This document shows, piece by piece, positions 1 through 7,835 of a stretch of DNA of 64,000 bases. Position 1 is the first letter of the stretch, and each line of letters opens with the position of its first letter. The translations under genes were made by a program, and so were the position numbers. This DNA comes from Planctomycetota bacterium (GTDB taxonomy: Bacteria > Planctomycetota > UBA1135 > UBA2386), in NCBI GenBank assembly GCA_016794425.1, contig JAEUHR010000042.1, positions 208,749 through 272,748 of the forward strand, in the 5' to 3' direction. A model generated the notes under the pieces. It searched no databases and was not told where the DNA came from. It saw only the letters and a program-made list of their open reading frames with translations.

Positions 1-536
1 TTCACCTCGCGCGGATTGTGGCCGATCATCAAGTCGGTGTGGAAGCTGGTCGCGCCCGGGTAGCCGGGCGCCCGCGGGAAGAACACGCGGAACGTCGGCA
101 CCAGCTGGAAGTGCACCGGTCCGAGCCCCAGGCGCGGACCGACGACCTCGTCGAGCAGCCGGCGGTAGAGCGCGTGGAACGCGGCGGGCATCTCGTAGAG
201 GGCGCGGGCGGCACCACTCTGCTGCGAGACGTCCATCTGCTGGTGTTCCGGCGCGATCAGTTCGTGCAGGATCTCGAGCCGGTCGCCGCGGGCCGTCAGC
301 GCGCGCCGGTCGAGCAGCCCCGCGGCCGCCAGCGTGTCGCCGACGATGCGGCGGAAGTCGAACGCGCGCGCGTCGTAGCGCAGCACCGTGCGTCCGGTCG
401 GCCAGCGCTGCTGCAGCGGCGACGTGCGCGCGAGGTCGGCGCGGAACTCGGCAGCGAAGCCGGGCTCCGTGTAGTGCACGTAGTCCGGCGTGTAGGTCAG
501 GTCGGGACGGGAAGCGGCGAGCGTGGCGTTCGACAT
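1..536 (-). CDS. Partial Fe(II)/2-oxoglutarate-type oxygenase (C-terminus off the window)
   Basis: This gene reads leftwards from the ATG at 536 and leaves the window at base 1, so only about the first 178 residues are visible. Close to the cut the translation contains His-Thr-Asp followed by MIGHNP. That H-x-D pair supplies two of the three iron ligands in phytanoyl-CoA/2-oxoglutarate dioxygenase folds; the distal His and the Arg would lie outside. A conserved-looking HFQLVPTFRVFFPRAPG stretch precedes it. Its start overlaps the end of the upstream glycosyltransferase by 40 bases on the same strand, so it is probably the third gene of the operon that starts at 4656. Hydroxylation or oxidation of a glycan or small molecule is an inference from the neighbours. 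The ORF is clear; the family call rests on one motif. Confidence 0.55.
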   Translation of the reverse strand, partial: MSNATLAASRPDLTYTPDYVHYTEPGFAAEFRADLARTSPLQQRWPTGRTVLRYDARAFDFRRIVGDTLAAAGLLDRRALTARGDRLEILHELIAPEHQQMDVSQQSGAARALYEMPAAFHALYRRLLDEVVGPRLGLGPVHFQLVPTFRVFFPRAPGYPGATSFHTDLMIGHNPREV

Positions 537-3500
537 GGCGTGGTTCCGATGGCGGACGGGAGGTCTGCGGGCAGCGCGGCGAGCTGGCGCGCGAGCGCTT
601 CGGCGTACGGATCGCGGCCGCGTGCGGCTTCGAGCACGGCGCGGGCGCCGGGCGATCCGGTCGCGGTGAGCAGGCGGGACAGTGCGAGCGGCGCCGCGAG
701 CAGGTTCGGCACCGCGGCGGTGCAGGCCTCGAGCAGGCGCTGCGCCGTGGTCAGGTCACCGTGCAGCAGCGCGGTGCCGTAGAACTGCTCGAGCTGACGC
801 ACGTCCTGCAGCGTGCGCTCGTCGAGGATGCCGAGCCGCGCGTGGCTCTGCGCCTCGTCGCCCAGCGCCGGCGCGAACAGCACCGCCGGCAGCGGGGGCG
901 GCCGGCGCGCGGCGCGCACGGTGTGCGTCGCTCCGTTCCGCGGCGCGGTGGCGAGCAGCGTGTGCAGCTGGTGCACGGTCAGCGTGCGCGCGGCGCCGCG
1001 CCAGAAGCGGTGCTCGACGTCGGCCCCGGCGTCGGCCGCGAAACCGCCGTGCACGTCGTGCAGGCTGCGGCGCCAGACCGCGTGCAGGCCGATCACCTCG
1101 CGCGCCAGCAACCGGTGTGGCGCGAACGGCGGCCAGCAGTGCACCGCCGTGCACGCCGACGGATCGAACTGCGCCGTCGCGGTGGCGGTCCAGCCGTCGT
1201 TGCCGTAGGCGACGTCGGCGGCGTGTTCGTCGAGCGCTTCGACCAGGAGCACCAGTGCGTCGGGCCGCAGCCGGTCGCCGGCGCAGGCGATGGTCAGGAA
1301 CGGCGCCGTCGCGCGGCTCCGGCACGCCTCGAGGCGCGCCGCATGGTCGGCACCGGGGGCGACCGGCACCGGCAGCAGCGCCGCGAAGTTGGCCGCGAAC
1401 GCGTCGATCGGATCGGCTGCCCAGCGCGTGCCGGCCGGTCGCGCGACCAGCACTTCGAGCCGATGCGCGTCGGCCTGGCCGGCGAGGTCGGTCAGCAGCG
1501 TCGCCAGTTCGGCGGCGACGTCGGCGTGTGGCACCAGCACCGCGACCAGCGCCGAGGTGGCGGCCTGCGGCGGTGGCGCGGCGGCGGCGGCGGCCGGGGC
1601 GGCGCGGCGTTCGGTCGCGAACAGGGAGAGCACCGTGTGCGCGGTGTCCAGCGTGTCGGCCTCGAGCCGCTGCAGCGCCAGGTCGGGCGCCGCGTCGGGT
1701 TCGAGGTCCCGCAGCAGCCGCGCCGCGGTCGGGAACTCGCACGAGCCGTGCGCCAGCTCCTGCAGCAGCGCCAGCGCCCGCGTGCGGCCGGCTGCGCCGC
1801 CGCGGGCCAGCAGCGCGCGCGCGAGGTCCAGACGTTGCCGCGCGAAGCCGGGGTGCAGCGCCACTGCGGCCTCGTGGTGGGCAATCGTGCCGGTCTTGCG
1901 CGCGACGTAGCCGGCGAGGCAGGCGAGCTGCAGCCGCGCGAGGTCGCGCGTGGCCACCGGCTGCCCCTTCGCCGCCGCCAGCACGAGGTCGAGGTAGGTG
2001 CGGTAGTCGAACCACTCGCCGTGGTAGTCGAACGGCATCACGTCGTGGTCGGGTGCCACCGACCAGCCGTCGGGGCCGCGTTCGATCGCCTCGTGGGCGA
2101 GCTGCAGCGCCTCGAGCCGGTCGGCCGCCGTGCCGTGGTGCAGCAGCGTCCGCACGCGTACGAAACGCGGTGCCAGCGCGTCGGGGAACAGGCGCTCGCA
2201 GCGTTCCAGCAGCCGGACCGCGTCGTCGTAGAGCGCACGCTCGACCGGCGTGGCCTGGCCGCGCTGCTGGTAGAACAGGAACTCGCACAGCAGTTCGCGC
2301 GCGAGGTCCAGCAGCGTCGCCACGGTCGGCCGCCGCCCGACGACGCGGCCGAGCTGCCGGAAGTTCGCCTGCATCGTGCGGCGGCGGGCCGCCGGCGCCG
2401 CCGGCAGCCAGGTGCGCGACACCGACACGCGTTTCTGGCACCAGTCGCGGGTGTCGCGGTGCTGGCGCATGGCGCGCGGCGCGGCGGCGCGGAAGGTCAG
2501 GAAGCGCAGGTACTGCGACGCGACGCACGGCATCGCGAACTGGGCGCGCACGGCGGCGGCGCCGCGCCGGGCGGCGCGTTCGTGGTGCGGCCAGTCGGCG
2601 AGGATCGCGCGCAGCGCCTGCGCGAACGGCTGCGTCGTCGGTCCGTACGGCACCACGCCGTGGTCGAGGCCGGCGAACAGCCGCAGCGACGATTCCTCCT
2701 GCACGGCGACCGCGCAGCCCATCGCCAGCGCCTCGAGGCCACGCGTCGGCATCGCGCCGGGGCGGCGCACGAACGTGAACGACGCCTTGCTGGCCGCCAG
2801 CAGCGTGCGGTAGGCGAGCGGGCCGGTGAAGCCCTTCACGACGCGCAGGTCGATGTCGGGCAGCGACAGCAGTTCGTGCAGCAGCGCCGCCTTGTCCGGG
2901 TGGTAGGGGTCCAGCATCGTGCCGGACACGAAGCAGTCGACGTGGCGCGCACCGGTCGGCACCGGCGGCAGATCCCCCGGCAGGCCGAAGACCTTCGGGA
3001 ACGACACGACCTGTGCCCCGCACAGCCCCTGCACGGAGAGCCACTCGGTGCGGTCGGTCACGCACAGCTCGTCGTAGAGGTGCAGCCACGGCAACAGCGT
3101 CTGCGCGTGCAGGTCGTGGTCGGCCATGTGGCCGAAGATCGGGCACGGCAGCCGCTGCAGGTCGGGCGGCACGTGCTGCCACTCGACCATCGCCGCGAGG
3201 TAGAAGTCCGGCGCGAAGCCGTCGTCGAGGAACTGCGCGACCGACGCGTAGGGGTGGTTCGGCAGGTCGCTCTGGTGGTAGCCGACGTTGCGCAGCTCGA
3301 ACATCGGCTCGAGCCTGGCGCCGCCGAGCAGGTCGGTCGGCGTGTTGGCGAGCCACGGCAATTGCGTCAGCACCCGGATGCGCGGCCGGTCCAGCAGTTC
3401 GCGCAGGCGGACGGCGTGTGGCAGCGACAGCGGCGCCAGCAGTCGGCGCGCGGTCGGCAGGTCGCCGTGGACCCAGTGTGCGCCGGCGCGGTGCAGCTGC

Positions 3501-3691
3501 GGTTCCTCGCCGGGGAAACTGGCCAGCGCCGCGAACGCGGCCGGGTCGCCGCGCAGCAGCGCCAGTGCCGCATGGTGCTGCCACGTCGACGCGTCGCCGT
3601 GCTGCGCGGCCCCGGCGTAGTCGCCGGCCGCGAACACGGCTGCGGTCCAGGCGCGCGCATCGGCGCCGGCCGCCGGCCGCAGCGAGTTCAT
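497..3691 (-). CDS. Large two-domain glycosyltransferase (CgeB-like GT + TPR + GT2-like)
   Basis: About 1064 residues. Residues ~60-410 look like a CgeB-type glycosyltransferase: a DFYLAAMVEW segment, a VDCFVSGTMLDPYHPDK strand, and a C-terminal donor-binding part with GLEALAMGCAVAVQEE. The middle (~430-720) is Ala/Leu-rich helical repeat resembling TPRs. Residues ~730-890 resemble a degraded GT2 fold (LVAVLVPHADVAAEL, then YGNDGW), and the last ~100 residues are again helical repeat. The ATG at 3691 overlaps the stop of the methyltransferase gene in an ATGA, which fixes this start even though the frame stays open further upstream. With a methyltransferase before it and an oxygenase after it, the enzyme probably builds or decorates a surface glycan or glycoprotein. 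Whether the GT2-like part is active is uncertain. Confidence 0.72.
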   Translation of the reverse strand: MNSLRPAAGADARAWTAAVFAAGDYAGAAQHGDASTWQHHAALALLRGDPAAFAALASFPGEEPQLHRAGAHWVHGDLPTARRLLAPLSLPHAVRLRELLDRPRIRVLTQLPWLANTPTDLLGGARLEPMFELRNVGYHQSDLPNHPYASVAQFLDDGFAPDFYLAAMVEWQHVPPDLQRLPCPIFGHMADHDLHAQTLLPWLHLYDELCVTDRTEWLSVQGLCGAQVVSFPKVFGLPGDLPPVPTGARHVDCFVSGTMLDPYHPDKAALLHELLSLPDIDLRVVKGFTGPLAYRTLLAASKASFTFVRRPGAMPTRGLEALAMGCAVAVQEESSLRLFAGLDHGVVPYGPTTQPFAQALRAILADWPHHERAARRGAAAVRAQFAMPCVASQYLRFLTFRAAAPRAMRQHRDTRDWCQKRVSVSRTWLPAAPAARRRTMQANFRQLGRVVGRRPTVATLLDLARELLCEFLFYQQRGQATPVERALYDDAVRLLERCERLFPDALAPRFVRVRTLLHHGTAADRLEALQLAHEAIERGPDGWSVAPDHDVMPFDYHGEWFDYRTYLDLVLAAAKGQPVATRDLARLQLACLAGYVARKTGTIAHHEAAVALHPGFARQRLDLARALLARGGAAGRTRALALLQELAHGSCEFPTAARLLRDLEPDAAPDLALQRLEADTLDTAHTVLSLFATERRAAPAAAAAAPPPQAATSALVAVLVPHADVAAELATLLTDLAGQADAHRLEVLVARPAGTRWAADPIDAFAANFAALLPVPVAPGADHAARLEACRSRATAPFLTIACAGDRLRPDALVLLVEALDEHAADVAYGNDGWTATATAQFDPSACTAVHCWPPFAPHRLLAREVIGLHAVWRRSLHDVHGGFAADAGADVEHRFWRGAARTLTVHQLHTLLATAPRNGATHTVRAARRPPPLPAVLFAPALGDEAQSHARLGILDERTLQDVRQLEQFYGTALLHGDLTTAQRLLEACTAAVPNLLAAPLALSRLLTATGSPGARAVLEAARGRDPYAEALARQLAALPADLPSAIGTTPCRTPRSPLPVPT

Positions 3692-4656
3692 CGCCGGCCT
3701 CCGGCAGCGCGCGGCCGCCAGACGACCAGGCTGTAACCCTCGTGGTGGAACGAGCCGAAGCCGGTCCGGCGGACGTCGAGCAGTTCGATGCGCCGTTCGG
3801 CGTCGAGCTGCTGCAGCCGCGGCAGGAAGCCCTCGAGGTAGCCGCGGCGGCGGTGGTAGCGGCGCGCCACATAGTCGAACAGCGTGTGCTCGTCGTACAG
3901 CTCGAGGATCGGTTCGATGTGCAGGCAGATCGCCGGCTGCTGCGCCAGCAGGTAGTCGACGAACGGACCGTGCGCGCCGCCGATCTGCTCGAGCGCGGCC
4001 GAGGTCAGCACGCCGGTGCCCGGTGGCAACGTGAAGCCGGCGTCGGGCGCGAACATGTCGAACCGCCGGCCGTGGATCGGGTGGCCGATGCGTTCGCCGA
4101 GCCGGTCGAGGATCTGCTGCGACGACTCGGCCCAGTCGAGACCCCACAGCGACAGCTGCGGCAGCAGTCCGGCCAGCAGCGCGAGGCTCGTGCCGGTGCC
4201 GCAGCCGAACTCGGCGACGCCGTCGAGGCCGCGGAACCAGCGCGCGAAACACTGTTGCCGCAGCGCCGTGTAGACGCCGTACTCGAACGCCGGGTCGGCG
4301 ACCCGCAGGTACTGGCCCTGCAGCCGCAGCACGTGGTGCCGGTTGTACTTCGGCATCAGCGCCGTGAGCGAGCCGTCGCCGGCGGCGTACTCGCGCAGGT
4401 TCTCGCGCCAGCCGCGTTCCCAGTCGGCGGCGCGGTGCGGGCCCGAGCGGGCCAGCTCGGGCTGCTCGGCGGCGCGCAGTGCGCGCAGCAGTTCGGCCTC
4501 GCGCTCGGCGCCGTGCAGCACCTCACCGACCAGCGGTTGCGCCGCCAACGCGGCGCGGCAACCCGGCGTCAGGTCCGCGATCGGAACGCCGAGCATCGCC
4601 GCGAACCGGGTCGCGTCGACGGCGGTCGCCAAAGCCCCTCGAGCTCCTGCCTGCAT
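3688..4656 (-). CDS. Class I SAM-dependent methyltransferase
   Basis: 322 residues. The C-terminal two thirds form a Rossmann-type methyltransferase. Motif I is VAEFGCGTGTSLALL at about residues 147-161 (E/D-x-G-x-G-x-G), followed by LWGLDWAESS, where the acidic residue would bind the SAM ribose, and FDMFAPD. The N-terminal ~110 residues are helical and may bind the substrate. A late segment (HIEPILELYDEHTLFDYVA) resembles putative sugar O-methyltransferase families, but this is weak. It is the first gene of a leftward operon; its stop overlaps the start of the large glycosyltransferase by four bases. About 100 bases separate it from the divergent sulfotransferase. The substrate cannot be read from the sequence; a sugar or sugar-modified polymer fits the neighbours. 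Confidence 0.75.
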   Translation of the reverse strand: MQAGARGALATAVDATRFAAMLGVPIADLTPGCRAALAAQPLVGEVLHGAEREAELLRALRAAEQPELARSGPHRAADWERGWRENLREYAAGDGSLTALMPKYNRHHVLRLQGQYLRVADPAFEYGVYTALRQQCFARWFRGLDGVAEFGCGTGTSLALLAGLLPQLSLWGLDWAESSQQILDRLGERIGHPIHGRRFDMFAPDAGFTLPPGTGVLTSAALEQIGGAHGPFVDYLLAQQPAICLHIEPILELYDEHTLFDYVARRYHRRRGYLEGFLPRLQQLDAERRIELLDVRRTGFGSFHHEGYSLVVWRPRAAGGRR

Positions 4657-4760
4657 GCACCGGGCATCGGGCGGCGGTGGCTGCGGACTTGATCCACGGT
4701 CGGGCCGAGACGCCGGTCGCGTCGGCGGTTCCGGCTCAATGCGCAGCGGCGCGCGGGCCG

Positions 4761-5597
4761 ATGCAGGCCAGGATGGCGGCGAATGCGACGATCTCCTGCG
4801 CGGCAGCGCCGGTGCTGCACGTCAGCTACGTGAAGTCCGGCAGTTACCTGCTGTGGCGCGCGTTCGACCTGCTGTTCCGCGCCGCGGGGCAGAAGCGCAG
4901 CTTCGTGCAGAACCACCCGATCCAGGCGCGGCGCCACGACTGGCCCGAGTTCTCGATCGAGCAGTTCGACATCGACCAGGTGCTGGTGCAGGACGAGGGC
5001 GTGCACTGGCAGGTCGAGATGCAGCACGTCGAGCCGATCCACGACCTCGACGCCTACCTGGCCGCGTGCAGCCACGTCTGGACGCACTCGTTCCTGTGCG
5101 AACGCAGCTGGGAGGTCTACCCGCGCTTCCCGCGCGTCTGCTACATCGTGCGCGACCCGCGCGATGCGCTGGTGTCGATGGCGCACTTCGCGCGGACGCC
5201 GTTCATGCGCCGCTACCATCCGCACCGCGCCGCCTCGCCGGAGGAATACGTCGCGCTCGAGCTCGACGCGTTCCTCGGCGACTGGTGCCGCCACGCCGGC
5301 GAACACTGGCGCGCGCGGCGCGCGCTCGGCATCGAGGTCCTGCGCTACGAGGACTTCGTCGCCGACGTGCCGGCGATGCTGCGACGGCTCTGCGCCTGGG
5401 TCGGTCTGCCGCTCGACAGCGCGGCGATCGCGCGCGTCGCCGACGAACTCGATCCGGCGCGCATGCGGGCGCAGAGCCCGCAGCACGTGCGGCAGGGCAA
5501 GCAGGGGGGCTTCGGCGAACTGCTGACCGCGGCGCAGCAGGCCCGCGCGCTCGAACTCTGCGCCGAGACGATGCGCCGCTTCGGCTACCAGGTCTGA
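4761..5597 (+). CDS. Sulfotransferase family protein
   Basis: About 278 residues. Both PAPS-binding signatures are present: VSYVKSGSYLLWR near the N-terminus (the 5'-phosphosulfate loop, usually PKSGTTWL) and VCYIVRDPRDALVSM in the middle (the 3'-phosphate loop with the Arg and Ser/Asp expected there). The C-terminal RQGKQGGFGE replaces the RKGxxGDW motif of cytosolic sulfotransferases. It should transfer sulfate from PAPS to a hydroxyl, plausibly on a glycan given the divergent glycosyltransferase and methyltransferase. The frame is open further left, but the ATG at 4761 puts the PAPS loop at the usual distance from the N-terminus; ATG 4773 is an alternative. The LamG gene follows 8 bases downstream. 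Confidence 0.78.
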   Translation: MQARMAANATISCAAAPVLHVSYVKSGSYLLWRAFDLLFRAAGQKRSFVQNHPIQARRHDWPEFSIEQFDIDQVLVQDEGVHWQVEMQHVEPIHDLDAYLAACSHVWTHSFLCERSWEVYPRFPRVCYIVRDPRDALVSMAHFARTPFMRRYHPHRAASPEEYVALELDAFLGDWCRHAGEHWRARRALGIEVLRYEDFVADVPAMLRRLCAWVGLPLDSAAIARVADELDPARMRAQSPQHVRQGKQGGFGELLTAAQQARALELCAETMRRFGYQV

Positions 5598-5605
5598 GAC
5601 CGACG

Positions 5606-6514
5606 ATGCACCCCGACACCCCGATCGACCGTGGTCTGACCGTGCACCTCGACGCGGCGGACGTCCTCAGCTACGCCGGCACCGGCATGATCTGGCGCGA
5701 CCTGAAGGGCAACTTCGACGGCGAGCTGCCCGGTTGCGCGAGCAACGAACGCGCCGATCCGCACTGGACCGGCCGCAGCTTCCGCTTCGGCGGCCAGAAC
5801 TTCGTGCGGCTGCTCGGCAGTCAGCGCGGGTTCTTCAAGACGTTCGCGCGGGCCGGCGCGCGCTACACGATCGACTGCTGCTTCACGACCGGCGCGCGGA
5901 TCGACAATCCGCACTTCCTGCTCGCCGACGCGGCGCACGGCAACCCGCTGGGTGGCTCCGGCTTCAGCTTCTACTGCTTCAACTTCGAGAACCGCAACCT
6001 GCGGCTCAGCGTGCAGAACCAGGGCCGCACGGCGCTGACGCGCGCCGTGCACGTCACGCACCCGGCCGCCGTGCCGGTGCTGCGCACGCAGCGCGCGGCG
6101 GTGGCGATCGACGATGCGGCCGGCACCGGCGTCGTCTGCCTGGACGACGACCAGTTCGCGTTCGACGGCCGCTACGTCGAGCCGGCGACGCAGGATTCGC
6201 CGTACTACGTGCACATCGGCGCGCCCGGCAACATCGAGTACAACGCCGGGGCGCGCATCGAGCGCCACGTCAGCGAACTGGAGCACCGGATCGACGCGTT
6301 CGAGCAGCGCATGCTGATTCCGTACGGACGCATGCGGCTGCACCCGGGCTTCGAGCTGCACGCGATGCTGGTCTACGACCGGGCGCTGACGCCGGACGAA
6401 CTGCGGCACAACCAGCGCTACTTCGCGGCGCGCTATTTCCCGGGCGGCGCGCGCAGCGTGGTGGTGCCGGCGGCGCCGCGCGACTGCTACGGCAACCTGG
6501 TGCCGATGCGCTGA
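5606..6514 (+). CDS. LamG/concanavalin A-like domain protein
   Basis: 302 residues that form essentially one concanavalin A-like (LamG) fold. It opens with the typical LTVHLDAADVLSYAGTGMI...WRDLKGN phrase, continues with FRFGGQNFVRL and YTIDCCFTTG, and closes with LVYDRALTPDELRHNQRYF, the usual last strand of these domains. I see no signal peptide or membrane segment, which is odd for a domain normally found outside the cell. It lies 8 bases after the sulfotransferase and is probably cotranscribed with it. Carbohydrate binding or recognition of the sulfotransferase substrate is possible, but nothing in the sequence proves it. The domain call is solid; the role is unknown. Confidence 0.75.
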   Translation: MHPDTPIDRGLTVHLDAADVLSYAGTGMIWRDLKGNFDGELPGCASNERADPHWTGRSFRFGGQNFVRLLGSQRGFFKTFARAGARYTIDCCFTTGARIDNPHFLLADAAHGNPLGGSGFSFYCFNFENRNLRLSVQNQGRTALTRAVHVTHPAAVPVLRTQRAAVAIDDAAGTGVVCLDDDQFAFDGRYVEPATQDSPYYVHIGAPGNIEYNAGARIERHVSELEHRIDAFEQRMLIPYGRMRLHPGFELHAMLVYDRALTPDELRHNQRYFAARYFPGGARSVVVPAAPRDCYGNLVPMR

Positions 6515-6558
6515 CCGGCTGCAGGGCGGTCGGGCATGGCGGCGCGGCCGCGGCCGGG

Positions 6559-6564
6559 TATCGT
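6559..6564 (+). promoter_or_regulatory. -10-like box TATCGT just before the PPC gene
   Basis: TATCGT (TAnnnT) ends 8 bases before the ATG at 6573, so transcription would begin at or next to the start codon. No Shine-Dalgarno sequence is visible. It belongs to a set of similarly placed boxes in this window; no clear -35 is seen. Confidence 0.35.
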
Positions 6565-6572
6565 GCCGGCCC

Positions 6573-7835
6573 ATGCTGCGTTCCGCCGTGCTCGCCTCGC
6601 TGCTGCTGCCCACGCTGACCGCCCAGCGCACCGCCGAGGGCGCGGAGCCGAACAGCACCACGCTGCTGGCGACCGTGCTGCCGTGCGGGGCCCAGGGCGA
6701 GGGTTCGCTCGCGACCGCGGTCGACGCCGACTGGTGGCGCCTCACGCTGACGGTGCCGACCGAACTGTTCGTCGAGACGATGCCGGGTGCCGGCACGCAG
6801 GTCGGCGACACGGTGCTGCTGCTGCTCGACGCCGGCGGCGCGCCGCTGCGCAGCAACGACGACGGGATCGCCTGCGGCCTCTATTCGCAGCTCCACGTCG
6901 CCGAACTGGCGGCCGGGACCTGGTACCTCGCCGTCGCGGGCGGTGCGGCCGCGGTCGCCGGCGGCAGCTACCAGCTCGACGTGCGCTGCGGTCCGCTGGT
7001 GCCGAGCACCAGCGCCACGCTGGTGGTCGAGGGGCCGGAGAACAACGACCCGCGCAGCGGCGGCACGCCGACCGCCGTGCTCAGCGACGCGCGGATCACC
7101 GGCTCGCTGTCGTCGACCGGCACCGGCGGTGACTGGGACTTCTATCGCTTCCTGCTGCTGCAGCCGACGCTGGTGCGCGTGCGCGTCGACGCGACCGCGA
7201 CGCACCCGACGACGCCGCGCACCGACGATCCGGTGCTGCAGCTCTACGCCGACGGCGCGCCGCCCGTGCTGCTGGCGTCGGCGGTCGTCGGCAGCGACTA
7301 CGGTGCCTACGACGCCGAACTGGTCGCGCGGCTGCCCGCCGGCATCTACCAGGTCGCCGTGCGCGGCTTCGCCGACAGCCCCGCCGGCAGCTACTACCTG
7401 GACCTGCGCCGTGTGGTCGCGGCCAGCGCCAGCACGAACCCCGGCGGCTGCGGCGGTCGCACGCTCGATCTGCCGCGCACCGATGTCGGCCCGGGCGCGC
7501 CGCTGGCGCTCGAGCGGCCGGTGATCGGTCGTACCTACACGCTGCTCGGCAGCGGCCTCGGCAGCAACGGCGTCGTCGTGCACGCGTTCGGCGTCACGCC
7601 GGTGCTGGTCGACCTGACCGCGTTCGGTGCGCCGGGCTGCTTCCTCGACGTGGTGTGGATCGATCTGCCGTTCCTGCTCGCCGACGCGGCCGGCAACGCG
7701 GTGGTCGCGTTGGTGCTCGCCGAGGACCCATCGCTGCTCGGCGTGCCGCTGGTGAACCAGCTCGGGGTGCTGGACTTCTCGAACCCACTCGGCATCACGA
7801 CCAGCAACAGCGTCGCGGCCGTGATGGGTCACTGA
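6573..7835 (+). CDS. Secreted protein with two PPC-like domains
   Basis: 420 residues with a short N-terminal signal peptide (LRSAVLASLLLPTLTAQ, cut after Ala-Gln or nearby). Two bacterial pre-peptidase C-terminal (PPC)-type beta domains follow. The first spans ~residues 25-140 (VDADWWRLTL...GTWYLAVAGG). The second spans ~165-285 (GGDWDFYRFLL...IYQVAVRGF...SYYLDL). The last ~110 residues are a separate beta-rich module with GAPGCFLDV and FSNPLGITTSNS; I recall a similar ending from other secreted planctomycete proteins but cannot verify this. No catalytic domain is attached, so it is probably a structural or binding exoprotein. The 3' end overlaps the convergent histidine kinase gene by 7 bases. 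Confidence 0.7.
   Translation: MLRSAVLASLLLPTLTAQRTAEGAEPNSTTLLATVLPCGAQGEGSLATAVDADWWRLTLTVPTELFVETMPGAGTQVGDTVLLLLDAGGAPLRSNDDGIACGLYSQLHVAELAAGTWYLAVAGGAAAVAGGSYQLDVRCGPLVPSTSATLVVEGPENNDPRSGGTPTAVLSDARITGSLSSTGTGGDWDFYRFLLLQPTLVRVRVDATATHPTTPRTDDPVLQLYADGAPPVLLASAVVGSDYGAYDAELVARLPAGIYQVAVRGFADSPAGSYYLDLRRVVAASASTNPGGCGGRTLDLPRTDVGPGAPLALERPVIGRTYTLLGSGLGSNGVVVHAFGVTPVLVDLTAFGAPGCFLDVVWIDLPFLLADAAGNAVVALVLAEDPSLLGVPLVNQLGVLDFSNPLGITTSNSVAAVMGH

Noticed and set aside
761-3736. A ~990-codon open frame on the plus strand, antisense to the large glycosyltransferase
   Set aside because: High GC removes stop codons from all frames. Its product is Arg/Gln/Val-rich without any domain, while the minus strand has coherent enzyme motifs and an ATGA junction.
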